Below, one piece after another: positions 1-8,521 of a stretch of DNA of 36,036 nt. Origin of the DNA: Alphaproteobacteria bacterium (lineage in GTDB: Bacteria; Pseudomonadota; Alphaproteobacteria; Bin95); NCBI GenBank assembly GCA_022827685.1, contig JAJEIH010000020.1:1-36036 (forward strand). Reading direction: 5' to 3'. The stretch's first letter is position 1. Every line of letters begins with the position of its first letter. Under the pieces are notes generated by a model, which saw nothing but the letters and a program-made list of their open reading frames with translations, had not been told where the DNA came from and made no database searches. Both the position numbers and the translations under genes were made by a program.

Positions 1-88
1 CGCCGCCACCGCCGCCGCCCCAGGGACCGCCACCGCCGCCGCCGCCCCACGGGCCGCCGCCGCCTCCGCCTTGATTCTGCCAGGGCAT
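1..88 (-). CDS. hflK: HflK N-terminus (partial, runs off the window)
   Basis: Only the first 29 codons are present. The reading from the ATG at 88 begins MPWQNQ and continues as glycine runs broken by two PW pairs, the hallmark N-terminal leader of alphaproteobacterial HflK. HflK pairs with HflC as membrane prohibitin-like modulators of the FtsH protease. An AGAGG-type ribosome site lies just upstream. It diverges from mrp, and the mrp-hflK pairing is common in alphaproteobacteria. The transmembrane and SPFH domains lie outside the window. The call rests on composition and context, because the leader is low complexity. Confidence 0.8.
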   Translation of the reverse strand, partial: MPWQNQGGGGGGPWGGGGGGGPWGGGGGG

Positions 89-216
89 GGGCCTACCTCT
101 CGTTGCCGTTCTGCGCGCGACCGCCGATTTCCCGCATGGCGCCTTATAGAACAGGGCGTCCGGCGTTGGAATGGGGCCGCGCATTCCGAAACCCCGTGCG
201 GAGGCACTGAGCGCCG

Positions 217-1308
217 ATGGCCGGACCGACCGAAGCCGAGATCCGCGCCGCCGCGGACGCCGTGGCGCGCATCGGACGCGTGGGCGGCGTCGCAGCGAAG
301 GACGGCGCGGTGCAGGTCTCGCTGGAGGTGGACCCCGGCCGGGCCGGGGACGCCGGCAACGAACGTCGCGCCGTCGAGGCCGCGCTCGCGCGCCTGCCGG
401 GCGTCACCAGCGCCACCGTCGTGCTGACCGCGGAGCGCGCCGCGCCCGCCCCGCCGGCGGTACGCCCGCCCTCCGGCGCCGGCGGCGGGCGCGGCCAGGG
501 GCGGATCGAACTGCCGGGCGTCAGGGCCGTCGTGGCCGTCGCCTCCGGCAAGGGCGGGGTCGGCAAATCCACGGTCGCCGTCAATCTCGCCGTGGCGCTC
601 GCCCGGCAGGGCCTCGCCGTCGGCCTCATGGACAGCGACATTTACGGACCCTCCCTGCCGCGCATGATGGGCATTTCCGGCAAGCCCGCGCTCGCGGGCG
701 GGAAGACGCTCCTGCCGATGCGGCGGTGGGGCGTGGCCTGCATGTCGATCGGCTTCCTGATCTCGGAAGAGACGGCGATGATCTGGCGCGGGCCGATGGT
801 GATGAGCGCGGTGCAGCAGCTTGTCGGCGACGTCGCCTGGGGCGCGCTCGACATCCTGCTGATCGACATGCCGCCCGGCACGGGGGATGCGCAATTGACG
901 CTCTCCCAGCGCGTGCCGCTGACGGGCGCGGTGATCGTCTCCACGCCGCAGGACATCGCGCTGCTGGACGCCAGGCGCGGCATCGCCATGTTCGAAAAGG
1001 TCGAGGTGCCGGTGCTGGGGCTGGTCGAGAACATGTCGGTGTTCGTCTGCCCGCATTGCGGCGAAGGCACGCACATTTTCGGCGCGGGCGGCGCGCGCGC
1101 GGAGGCGGAGACGCTCGGCGCCCCCTTCCTCGGCGAGGTGCCGCTTGTGCTGGAGCTTCGCGAACGCTGCGACGCCGGCGAGCCCGCGGCCGACGACGAC
1201 GCCTCCCCCTCGGGCCGCGCCTTCCGCGACATCGCCGCCCGCCTCTGGCAGCAGGTCGAAAACCGCCGCGCCACCGGCCCGGCCCCGCCGCGCATCGTGA
1301 TGGAGTAG
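217..1308 (+). CDS. mrp: Mrp/ApbC iron-sulfur cluster carrier ATPase
   Basis: A cytosolic P-loop NTPase that carries and transfers Fe-S clusters to apoproteins. Residues 1-75 form a short DUF59/MIP18-like domain, followed by a Pro/Gly-rich linker (about 76-98). The deviant Walker A SGKGGVGKST is at 110-119, and the switch region IDMPPGTGD lies near 216-224. The cluster-binding C-x-x-C is Cys278 and Cys281. The 363-aa length fits the family. The start is the ATG with GGAGG 12 bases upstream. It is divergent from hflK. Nothing is odd, and confidence is high. Confidence 0.96.
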   Translation: MAGPTEAEIRAAADAVARIGRVGGVAAKDGAVQVSLEVDPGRAGDAGNERRAVEAALARLPGVTSATVVLTAERAAPAPPAVRPPSGAGGGRGQGRIELPGVRAVVAVASGKGGVGKSTVAVNLAVALARQGLAVGLMDSDIYGPSLPRMMGISGKPALAGGKTLLPMRRWGVACMSIGFLISEETAMIWRGPMVMSAVQQLVGDVAWGALDILLIDMPPGTGDAQLTLSQRVPLTGAVIVSTPQDIALLDARRGIAMFEKVEVPVLGLVENMSVFVCPHCGEGTHIFGAGGARAEAETLGAPFLGEVPLVLELRERCDAGEPAADDDASPSGRAFRDIAARLWQQVENRRATGPAPPRIVME

Positions 1309-1400
1309 GGGCAAACCGGCCCGGCTTCTGCGGCGGGCCCTGCATCTGTATGCTCCCCGCCGGGCACCCAATCCGCAGGATGCGACGGAGGAACGAGACT

Positions 1401-2573
1401 GTGATCAAGCGCTTCGGAAGCCTGTTTGCCGGGCATATCGACCTGGACGACATGGGCCAGGACGCCACGCCGGCGAACGACCGGCGCTACGACAACGACC
1501 GGCTGGCCTCGGTATTCGAAAAGACCGAGAAGATGGCCGTCGCCATGGACGAACTCGGCTACGACGCCTTCTGGCTGGCCGAGCACCATTTCCAGCATGA
1601 GGGCTATGAGTGCATCCCGAACCTGCCGCTGTTCTTCGTGCATCTGGCGCACCTGACCAAGCGGCTCCGCTTCGGCTGCGGCTTCAATGTCACCACCATG
1701 TGGCATCCGCTCCGCCTCGCGGAGGACTTCGCCACCGCCGACATCCTGACCGGGGGCCGGGTGATCTTCGGCGTCGGGCGCGGCTACCACACCCGCGAGG
1801 TCGAGACGCTGGGCGGCGTGCTGATGGACGGCGACGCCAACCGCGACATGTTCGAGGAGCAGACGGAGATCGTGCTGCGCTCCTTCCGCGAGGAGTCGTT
1901 CCGGCACGAGGGCAAGTATTACACCCTGCCGCCGCGCGTGCCCTATCGCGGCTACGAGCTCGACGAGATCACGCTGGTGCCGCGCCCGGTCAACCAGCCG
2001 GTGGAGTGCTGGCAGCCGATCGTGAGCGCGCAGCCGCGCGGGCTCGACTTCATGGCGAAGCACGGCATCAAGGGCATAGTCGGCGGCGGCTCGGCGCTGA
2101 TGGCGGAGCGCCCGATCGTCGCCTTCAAGGAAGCCTGGGAGCGGGCCGGGCACGACGTGCAGATCGGCGAGAACCTCTGCATCGGGCTCAACTTCCACAT
2201 CGCCGAGACGAAGGAGAAGGCGATCCGCGAGGCAACGCCCTTCTTCGAGGAGCATGTCAAGATGTTCGCCCCGCTCGGCATGGTGCCGATGAAGCCCGAG
2301 CAGCTTGAGCGGGTGAGCGAACGCGGCGACTGGGCCGAGATGAACATCCCGACCCTGGAGCGCGCCGTAGAGGCCGGCTCCTGGTATTGCGGGCCGCCGG
2401 AGGGCTTCATCGACTATCTGGAGTCGCTGCAGGCCAAGTATCCGGGGCTGGAGGACGTCAATGTCCAGTCCAGCATGGGCACGCCGCTCTCGGTGATGCT
2501 CGAGCAGCTCGAGCATTTCGGCAAGGAGGTGATGGCGCCCTTCCGCGAGCGGCAGACCGCCAGGGCCGCCTAA
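1401..2573 (+). CDS. LLM-class flavin-dependent monooxygenase
   Basis: A luciferase-like TIM-barrel oxidoreductase (390 aa) that would use reduced FMN or F420-type flavin and oxygen; the substrate is unknown. The N-terminal strand MIKRFGSLFAGHID, the block YDAFWLAEHHF near 53-63, and ILTGGRVIFGVGRGYH near 115-130 are typical of the family. The start is a GTG at 1401 preceded by GGAGGAAC. The open frame extends far upstream, but that part is antisense-like and Arg-rich, so it was rejected. The gene ends seven bases before the convergent CoA-transferase gene, which suggests a degradative neighbourhood. Confidence 0.9.
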   Translation: MIKRFGSLFAGHIDLDDMGQDATPANDRRYDNDRLASVFEKTEKMAVAMDELGYDAFWLAEHHFQHEGYECIPNLPLFFVHLAHLTKRLRFGCGFNVTTMWHPLRLAEDFATADILTGGRVIFGVGRGYHTREVETLGGVLMDGDANRDMFEEQTEIVLRSFREESFRHEGKYYTLPPRVPYRGYELDEITLVPRPVNQPVECWQPIVSAQPRGLDFMAKHGIKGIVGGGSALMAERPIVAFKEAWERAGHDVQIGENLCIGLNFHIAETKEKAIREATPFFEEHVKMFAPLGMVPMKPEQLERVSERGDWAEMNIPTLERAVEAGSWYCGPPEGFIDYLESLQAKYPGLEDVNVQSSMGTPLSVMLEQLEHFGKEVMAPFRERQTARAA

Positions 2574-2579
2574 GCCGGG

Positions 2580-4871
2580 TCAGCCGCGCTCCGCAAGCAC
2601 TGCGCCCGAGGCGAAGAGCGCCTCGATCTCGCCCTCGTCTAGTCCGGCTTCGGCCAGCACGTCGGCGCTGTGTTCGCCCAGCAGCGGCGTCGGGCGGGCG
2701 GCGGAGGACGCGGTGTTCCGGAAGCCGATATAGTTCCAGGCGATCCGCATCCTGCCTGCCGTCGGGTGGCGGGTTTCTGTGACCAGCCCGTTCGCGTGCG
2801 CGGTTTCGTCGTCGAGGAAGACTTCGCTCGCGCCGCTCCGCGCCTCTGCGGCCGGCACGCCGGCCTCCTCCAGCGCTGCCAGCGCGTCTTCCACGCGGCG
2901 GTCGGCAAAGGCCGCTTCGATGGCGCGGGCGAGCGGCGATTCGGCCGGGTGGCCGCCGCCGGCGGGGTCGAGCGCGCCGGGCCCGAACGCGGCCGACAGC
3001 GCCGCCCGCGCGTCGTCTGTGTCCGCAGCGACATAGATCCAGCCGTCGCTCAGCCGGTAGAGCCGGTGGAAGGCATTGATGCCGTGCTGGCCGGAATCGG
3101 CAAGCGGCCGCTCCTCCTTGCCCCGCCACTTCCCGAACCAGGGCGAACTCAGCACCACGGCGGCATTGAGCAGGTTGCTGTCCACCCGCCGCGAGGCCCT
3201 GCCCCGCCGCCGAGCATAGAGCGCCAGGATCGAGCCGAGCGTCGCCATGGCCCCGGCGGTGAAGTCGGTCGGCGCAAGCTGGGCGGCGAAGGACGGCGGG
3301 TTGCCGCTGCCGCCCTGCGCGCGGGAAAGGCCCATCAGCGCCTGCGCCAGCGGGTCGATCCCGGGCCGCTTCGAATAGGGGCCGGTCAGGCCATAGCCCG
3401 TGACATGCGTCTCGATGAGCTCCGGATCCACATCCGCGCCGATGCCCATGCGGTGCGTCGCGCCGGGGCGGAGGTTGGCGAGCATCATGTCGCAGCTGGC
3501 CGCCACGCGCTGGATCGCTTCCCTGCCGCCCGGCTTGCGCGCGTCCACGCAAAAGGAGCGCTTGTTGAAGTTCAGGTTGTAGAAGTAGTTGCGCCCGATG
3601 GGCCGCGAGATGTCGCCGCCGGGCGGCTCCAGCTTGATGACGTCGGCGCCGAGGTCAGCCAGCAGGCGCCCGCCGGTCGGACCCGCGATCAGGTTCGTGA
3701 TCTCCAGCACGCGCACGCCCGCCAGCGGCGGCGGGTCCTCGGCACCGTCGGCCGCCGCTGGAGCATCCGCCGCCAGCGGCGGGAGGTCGGGGAGCGGGCC
3801 GGCGCCGGCGGCGCGCGGCTTCGGGTCCGCCGGCGTCTCGGCGAAGCGGATCGGCGCCCCCATCTGCACGGTCTCGCCGAGCGCCGGGTCTTCGAGCCCG
3901 AGCACCATGGCGTTGTGCCGGATCTGCGGATCGTCGAGGACGATCTCACCCTGCCGGACCGGCGCGAACGGCACGTCGGCGGCTTCGAAATCGGCGGCCC
4001 AGTCTGCGGCGTTGCGCGTCTTCATCGCGCCGGCGATCGCAGCGCGGAGTTCCTCCTCCTCCGTCATCCCGTCACCCCGGCGCACATTGTCGAACCGGGG
4101 CTCCGAGACGAGTTCGCCGATGCCCATCAGTTCTGCGGCGCGGTCGATGAAGCGCGCATGCACGCAGCCGATCTGGATGTATTCGCCGTCCGCACATTCA
4201 TAGAGGCTGTAGAAGGGCGCGCTGCCGGAGGGATGGGTCTGGAACACGAGCGGCGGGATGCCCTCGGCGACTACTTTCGGGTGGAAGAGCAGCGCACCCG
4301 CCAGCAGCGAGGTCTCGACGATGCGGCCGCGGCCGGTGGTCTCGCGCGCGAGCAGGCTTGCGGCCGCGCCGATGCACGCAAAGAGCGCCGCCCCGGTGCT
4401 CGGCAGCGGATGCGGCACATGCACGGGCGCGGGCCTGAAGCCCGGCATGCCTGCGAGGACGCCCGCACGCGCCATCACGAGATCGTCCACCGGCGGGTCG
4501 TCCCGCCACCTGCCCTGCATGCCGTATGCCGTGATCGAGCAGGCGACGAGACGCGGATTCGATGCCAGAAGCTTCGCCGGCGCAAACATCGCCTGCTGCG
4601 GCGCGGCCGGCGCGAAGTCCTGCAGCAGCACGTCCGCGCCCGGCAGCAGGCGCCCGAGTTCATCCTCCGCGCCGGCCGCTTCCGGGTCCCAATCGAAGGC
4701 CTCCTTGCCCCGGTCCCAGACAGTAAAGCCGCCATTGCGATGCAGGGGCGCCGCCGCATGGACGGCGCGAAGCACCCGCGCGCCCGAGTCGCCCAGCAGC
4801 ATCCCGGCGAAGGCGCCGGCAGCGCCGGAGGTGAGGTCGAGAACGGTAATGCCGTCTAGCGGAAGCGTCAT
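2580..4871 (-). CDS. Fused double family III (CaiB/BaiF) CoA-transferase
   Basis: A 763-aa protein made of two full CoA-transferase family III units: residues 1-350, then a Pro/Ala linker (about 350-382), then 383-763. Each half starts with the family opening (GITVLDLTSGAAGAFAG and GVRVLEITNLIAGPTGG). Single-domain members are about 400 aa and dimerise as interlocked rings, so the fusion may be an obligate heterodimer in one chain. The nucleophile position is Glu186 in the first half (VETSLL) and Asp564 in the second (VDSNLL), so the second half probably supplies the classical chemistry. It would move CoA between an acyl-CoA donor and an organic acid; the substrate is unknown. Confidence 0.93.
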   Translation of the reverse strand: MTLPLDGITVLDLTSGAAGAFAGMLLGDSGARVLRAVHAAAPLHRNGGFTVWDRGKEAFDWDPEAAGAEDELGRLLPGADVLLQDFAPAAPQQAMFAPAKLLASNPRLVACSITAYGMQGRWRDDPPVDDLVMARAGVLAGMPGFRPAPVHVPHPLPSTGAALFACIGAAASLLARETTGRGRIVETSLLAGALLFHPKVVAEGIPPLVFQTHPSGSAPFYSLYECADGEYIQIGCVHARFIDRAAELMGIGELVSEPRFDNVRRGDGMTEEEELRAAIAGAMKTRNAADWAADFEAADVPFAPVRQGEIVLDDPQIRHNAMVLGLEDPALGETVQMGAPIRFAETPADPKPRAAGAGPLPDLPPLAADAPAAADGAEDPPPLAGVRVLEITNLIAGPTGGRLLADLGADVIKLEPPGGDISRPIGRNYFYNLNFNKRSFCVDARKPGGREAIQRVAASCDMMLANLRPGATHRMGIGADVDPELIETHVTGYGLTGPYSKRPGIDPLAQALMGLSRAQGGSGNPPSFAAQLAPTDFTAGAMATLGSILALYARRRGRASRRVDSNLLNAAVVLSSPWFGKWRGKEERPLADSGQHGINAFHRLYRLSDGWIYVAADTDDARAALSAAFGPGALDPAGGGHPAESPLARAIEAAFADRRVEDALAALEEAGVPAAEARSGASEVFLDDETAHANGLVTETRHPTAGRMRIAWNYIGFRNTASSAARPTPLLGEHSADVLAEAGLDEGEIEALFASGAVLAERG

Positions 4872-4950
4872 CGCGGAGCGCGCCTTTCTCTTTCTTCACT
4901 GCGCGGGAAGCGGCACAATTCCAGCGTTTCGCCGGGCCCTGCAAGACGGC

Positions 4951-5928
4951 TCACCCATCGGGGACCAGCACTGCCTTTCCGATGACCTTGCGATCGAGCA
5001 CCAATTGCAGCGCCTCGGCGGCGCGGGAGAAGGGAATGCGGTGGCTGATATGCGGCCTCAGCCCGTCCTCTGAAACCCAGCGGGTCAGATAGCGCCAGGT
5101 CTCTTCGGGCAGGTTCGGGTCGCGGCGGCCCGCTTCGCCCGCGCGCACGCCGATCACTTCGATGCCCTTGATGAGGATGTGGTTGACCTTAGCGACCGGC
5201 CGGCGGCCGCTCGTGAATCCGATGGCGAGGATGCGCCCGCCCCAAGCGGTCGAGCGCATCGCCTCATCGAAGGCATCGCCGCCGACGGGGTCGTAAACGA
5301 CATCAACGCCGCGCCCGCCCGTAGCGGCCAGCACCGCCGGGCGGAAACCCTCGCGATAGTCGATCACGACATCGGCCCCCTGCCTGCGAAGGGCGGCCAG
5401 CTTCTCCTCTCCGGCCGCCGCGGCGATCACCTGCGCGCCCAGCCGCTTGGCGCAATGCACCGCCGCCATGCCGACGCCACCGGCCGCGCCCAGCACCAGC
5501 ACGCTCTCACCGGGCGCGAGCCGTCCCCGCTGCAGCAGTGCATGGAGCGCCGTGTGGTAGGCGGAGCGGAACACGGCGGCTTCCGCCATGTCCAGTTCGG
5601 GAGGCGCCGGACGCACGCGGTCGAAGGGCGCCGCCGCCAGTTCCGCAAACGCGCCCGGCCGGTGGCTCACGACCACCCGGTCGCCTACCTCGAAGACATT
5701 GATGCCGAAACCGGTCGCGACGACCGTGCCGGCGGCTTCCAGTCCCGGCACGAAGGGCAGGTCGGGCTTGAGCTGGTAGCCGCCCGCCACCATCAGCGCA
5801 TCGACATAGTTGACGCCCCAGGCCTCCTGCCGGACGAGCACCTCGCCCATGCCCGGCTCCGGGTCGGGCCGCTCCTCCACGGTCAGCACATCGGGTGAGC
5901 CGAGCTCGCGGCAAAGGATCACGCGCAT
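4951..5928 (-). CDS. NADPH:quinone oxidoreductase family protein (zinc-independent MDR)
   Basis: A 325-aa medium-chain dehydrogenase/reductase of the quinone oxidoreductase type. The N-terminal GroES-like part includes GVNYVDALMVAGGY (38-51) and the PFVPGLEAAGTV block (58-69). The NADPH Rossmann motif GAAGGVG is at 147-153. No structural-zinc cysteine cluster is visible. The ATG at 5928 was chosen because translation MRVILC begins the conserved first strand; the longer open frame adds only an Arg-rich tail. It lies 79 bases upstream of the fused CoA-transferase in the same direction, so they may be co-transcribed. Confidence 0.93.
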   Translation of the reverse strand: MRVILCRELGSPDVLTVEERPDPEPGMGEVLVRQEAWGVNYVDALMVAGGYQLKPDLPFVPGLEAAGTVVATGFGINVFEVGDRVVVSHRPGAFAELAAAPFDRVRPAPPELDMAEAAVFRSAYHTALHALLQRGRLAPGESVLVLGAAGGVGMAAVHCAKRLGAQVIAAAAGEEKLAALRRQGADVVIDYREGFRPAVLAATGGRGVDVVYDPVGGDAFDEAMRSTAWGGRILAIGFTSGRRPVAKVNHILIKGIEVIGVRAGEAGRRDPNLPEETWRYLTRWVSEDGLRPHISHRIPFSRAAEALQLVLDRKVIGKAVLVPDG

Positions 5929-6030
5929 GGGCTGTCGAAGAACGAGGCGGACATAGGAAGGGAAGCGTCTTCCGGAACGGACAGCGCAGCATCGCCCCGG
6001 CGTCACGCCATGACAAGAGCGGGCAGTGTC

Positions 6031-6219
6031 TCAGTTTGATTTTTCGCGCTCTCGGTCCGGCGCTTCGGCGCTTTCTTCCATGATTACGGCCAGGCTGGAA
6101 AGCACGAATACAGCGGCGGCGCATCCCTGCTCGATCAAAGGGTCGTCCGCTTCGACGGCTGTCGCATGAAGGCGGTCCATCAAGCAGTCGATCTCGCCCG
6201 GCGTTATCGGCTCAGGCAT
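6031..6219 (-). CDS. Small hypothetical protein, 62 aa
   Basis: I do not recognise a family. The protein is acidic with a hydrophobic centre (AAAVFVLSSLAVIM, about 35-48) that could be a short buried helix, and a charged tail ending DREREKSN. Its composition looks protein-like and the stretch is less GC-rich than its neighbours. No clear ribosome site precedes the ATG. It sits beside the glycosyltransferase islet, so it may belong to the same acquired segment. It could also be spurious. Confidence 0.5.
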   Translation of the reverse strand: MPEPITPGEIDCLMDRLHATAVEADDPLIEQGCAAAVFVLSSLAVIMEESAEAPDREREKSN

Positions 6220-6270
6220 AAGGGATTACGCTATATGGAATGTGCTGATTGCTGACCTTTCCTCTAATTC

Positions 6271-6990
6271 TCAGCGCAGCCACTCGCAACAGATAACGCC
6301 ATTTGCCGAGACGCCGGACTGACAACATTTCGAGACGCCGACGCGGTCTCTCCGCTCTCCACTTTTCCCCCATCCCGCCTGATCGCTAGGGAAAACATTG
6401 GGGTGTCGCGCCATCGCCGGAACGATCTGAACTGTCCCGAATTTCCTTGCCGCTTCAGAACGGACCTGGTTGAACAGCATCGTGTCGGTGCCGGCATGCG
6501 GGTTGGAAAATGCTGAAAGGGCGATACGCGCTCCGCGCCGATCAATCAGAAAAGCGCAGGCCCCGACGCTCTGTTGCTCCAGACGCTGCAACATGCGCCC
6601 GGTCGGCGTTCGTCCGGAGGGTCCCCAAAGCAGTCGGGACTGGTCCTGGCTGCAGTACAGCCGGACGATGTGTGCGCCAGCGGGCCACCAGTCCACCCCT
6701 TCCAGCAGCGTCGGCGTGTCGGCGGCCAGTTCAACATCATCTTCCAGCATGAGTGCGGCCGGGGCACCTGAACCAAGAAGTTCAATCAACGCCTTAGTCA
6801 AACTAAGGATTCCAGCCTGTCCGCCGAGACTGTAGTGCCAGATTTTCCCCCATTGCTCCGATGCGTGCAGCGATCGAGCATCTACTGCCGGGATGCGTGT
6901 TGCCTCTATGCCAAGCCGGTCGAATTGTTCGGACATGAACGCCCAGCGGTCCGGACGACGATCAAGATTGATGACATAGACAGGCAGCAT
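6271..6990 (-). CDS. Glycosyltransferase family 25 (LPS/LOS type)
   Basis: A 239-aa cytoplasmic glycosyltransferase of the LgtB/Lex2B-like family 25, which adds sugars to lipooligosaccharide or other surface glycans. The opening MLPVYVINLDRRPDRW (1-16) is diagnostic, and the acidic metal site MLEDDVEL at 81-88 follows the usual hydrophobic strand. The ATG at 6990 is chosen over an in-frame TTG at 7005, because the conserved structured leader ends exactly at this ATG. Base composition is lower in GC than the flanking genes and no sugar-gene cluster surrounds it, so it looks like a transferred islet. Expression is probably controlled by the leader RNA at 6991-7159. Confidence 0.9.
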   Translation of the reverse strand: MLPVYVINLDRRPDRWAFMSEQFDRLGIEATRIPAVDARSLHASEQWGKIWHYSLGGQAGILSLTKALIELLGSGAPAALMLEDDVELAADTPTLLEGVDWWPAGAHIVRLYCSQDQSRLLWGPSGRTPTGRMLQRLEQQSVGACAFLIDRRGARIALSAFSNPHAGTDTMLFNQVRSEAARKFGTVQIVPAMARHPNVFPSDQAGWGKSGERRDRVGVSKCCQSGVSANGVICCEWLR

Positions 6991-7159
6991 GACGGACCCC
7001 TGCAAGGCCCGTCGCTGGTGCCGGGCCGTTGCAAACCGACATGGGTGTCCATGAGGCCCCGCCTATTCACCATGGCTCGGGGAGCTACCCCTTGCCCGGA
7101 ACAGGTTGTTCTATTCAGCGGGCGACCCGGCGTATGCCGAGAACCCATGTCGGTTTGCA
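6991..7159 (-). ncRNA. Structured leader RNA, copy 1 (candidate riboswitch-like element)
   Basis: A 169-nt leader ending at the glycosyltransferase start codon. The 17-nt arms at 7143-7159 and 7030-7046 are perfect reverse complements and enclose exactly 96 nt. The enclosed core shares near-identical blocks with copy 2: CGCCCGCTGAATAGAACA, GGGGTAGCTCC and GAATAGGCGGGG. These can fold as a CGCC/GGCG stem, an internal loop with GAATA on both sides, a short stem, and a GGGG-UAGC-UCCC apical hairpin. Downstream, hairpin A (7006-7027) and hairpin B (6994-7010) share the GGGCC strand and so exclude each other. Hairpin B covers the AGGGG ribosome site. The ligand or trigger is unknown. Confidence 0.85.
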
Positions 7160-7165
7160 GGAGTC

Positions 7166-7194
7166 AGTCTGCTTTGCGAAAAGTCTGGATGCAA
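7166..7194 (-). promoter_or_regulatory. Candidate promoter shared with leader copy 2
   Basis: TTGCAT (7189-7194) and CAGACT (7166-7171) are separated by 17 bases, followed six bases later by the first base of the leader helix. The same boxes, spacing and following GACTCC occur before copy 2. The -10 box is poor for a housekeeping sigma factor, so an alternative sigma or an activator is possible. The position is inferred from conservation and not mapped. Confidence 0.5.
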
Positions 7195-7279
7195 GCAAGG
7201 TATGGTCGGGTTGACGCCGATCAGCATGACCGTCACGCAGATCATGCGGTTTATCGCAAGAGCGCGGCAGCCGCGCCGG

Positions 7280-8521
7280 TTACATCACCCGCCACCAGGG
7301 CGCGGCAAGAACATCCGGCGCGAGCCATTCGAGTTGCGGGCCCGTATGCAGCAGCAAACCCGGCCGGACGCCTGCGCCGTATTCGGCGCGGAAGCTGCGG
7401 AGATGGCGGGCGTCTCTCAGTCGGGGCCGGTTCGACGCCTTTACCTCTATCGGAAGCAGGCGCCCTTCGGCCTCGACAACGAAATCCACCTCCTCGCCGG
7501 CCGCAGTTCGCCAGTGGAGAATTTCGGCCTGGCCAAGGCGGGCGTCCCGCCATGCCATCAGGTCCGCCACCACGAGATTCTCAAGATGCGCGCCCCCCGG
7601 TTCCGCGCCGCCCGCGAGGTAAAGCGCGAGCCCGGTGTCGCCCCAGTAGAGTTTCGGCGCCTTGATGAGCCGCTTGGTGCGGTTCACGGCATAAGCGGGG
7701 ATTTGCGCCAGCAGATAGGAAGTCTCCAGCAGGTTGAGATAGCGCCGCACCGTAGGCTGCGGCAGCGCGATGTCTCGGCCGAGTTCGGTCTGGTTGACGG
7801 TCTGGCCGGTCTTGAGCGCGGCCGCGCGCATCAGGCGGCGGAATTCGACGAGGGCCGAAATCGCGGACAGGTCCTGGAGGTCGCGCTCCAGATAGGTGCG
7901 CACATAGCCGTCGAACCAGACGGTCCGCGCATCGTCCTGCGCCAGATGGACGGCCGGCGTCGGAAACCCGCCGCTCCTTGCCAGTCCGCGCCAGTCCGCC
8001 GGCTCGTCCGGTTGGGCGGCAAGCAGGTCGAGCCAACGGTCCTCCGGCGTCCCGATCAACTCTTCCCAGAGGCCGCCCGCGCCCATTCCCGACCGTTCCC
8101 GCCGGGTCATGGGACGAAGCGTCAGATAGCTGGCGCGCCCCGCAAGCGATTCCGAGACACGGTGCATGAGAAGCAGATTCGCCGAGCCGGTCAGCAGGAA
8201 GCGCCCCGGCCGCCGGTCCCGGTCGATGGCCAGCTTCACCGCATGGAGCAGGTCCGGCGCCCGCTGCACTTCGTCCAGCGCCATCGGACCGGGCCCGTCC
8301 AGAAGCGATTCCGGGTCGCGGCGGGCAGCATCCAGAATATCCGTGTCGTCGAGGGAGCGGTAGCGCCGCCCTTCCGGCTCGAGTCCTTGCGCGAGGACGG
8401 TCTTGCCGGTCTGGCGCGCGCCTGTGAGCACGACGGCCGGCATGACGGCAAGACGGTCCTCGAGCGTTTTCGCCACGAGACGCGGAAGCGGGGCTTCGAC
8501 CATATGGTGAATGATATCCAT
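7280..8521 (-). CDS. AAA ATPase with DUF4143 C-terminal domain
   Basis: A 413-aa stand-alone ATPase. Walker A GARQTGKT is at 34-41, Walker B-like MALDEVQRAP near 79-88, and the sensor-like LLTGSANLLLM near 113-123. The C-terminal DUF4143 region carries a nuclease-like E...D...ExK pattern (ENLVVADL, EVDFVV, PIEVKAS). Members are widespread, often on genomic islands, and their role is not established; DNA-related or toxin-antitoxin-like functions have been suggested. No good ribosome site precedes the ATG at 8521, and an ATG six codons later is an alternative. It lies next to the glycosyltransferase islet and may share its origin. Confidence 0.9.
   Translation of the reverse strand: MDIIHHMVEAPLPRLVAKTLEDRLAVMPAVVLTGARQTGKTVLAQGLEPEGRRYRSLDDTDILDAARRDPESLLDGPGPMALDEVQRAPDLLHAVKLAIDRDRRPGRFLLTGSANLLLMHRVSESLAGRASYLTLRPMTRRERSGMGAGGLWEELIGTPEDRWLDLLAAQPDEPADWRGLARSGGFPTPAVHLAQDDARTVWFDGYVRTYLERDLQDLSAISALVEFRRLMRAAALKTGQTVNQTELGRDIALPQPTVRRYLNLLETSYLLAQIPAYAVNRTKRLIKAPKLYWGDTGLALYLAGGAEPGGAHLENLVVADLMAWRDARLGQAEILHWRTAAGEEVDFVVEAEGRLLPIEVKASNRPRLRDARHLRSFRAEYGAGVRPGLLLHTGPQLEWLAPDVLAAPWWRVM

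Noticed and set aside
1-60. CCGCCGCC tandem repeat at the window start
   Set aside because: It is the coding sequence of the glycine-rich HflK leader and not an independent repeat.
171-1400. N-terminal extension of the monooxygenase frame across mrp
   Set aside because: This stretch overlaps mrp in another frame and is Arg/Gly-rich without family features. It is an artefact of high GC.
6991-7194. Twin leader elements read as a MITE-type transposon
   Set aside because: Transposon ends keep their terminal sequence between copies. Here the paired arms are unrelated in sequence, the inner core is conserved, and both copies end at a start codon in the same orientation.
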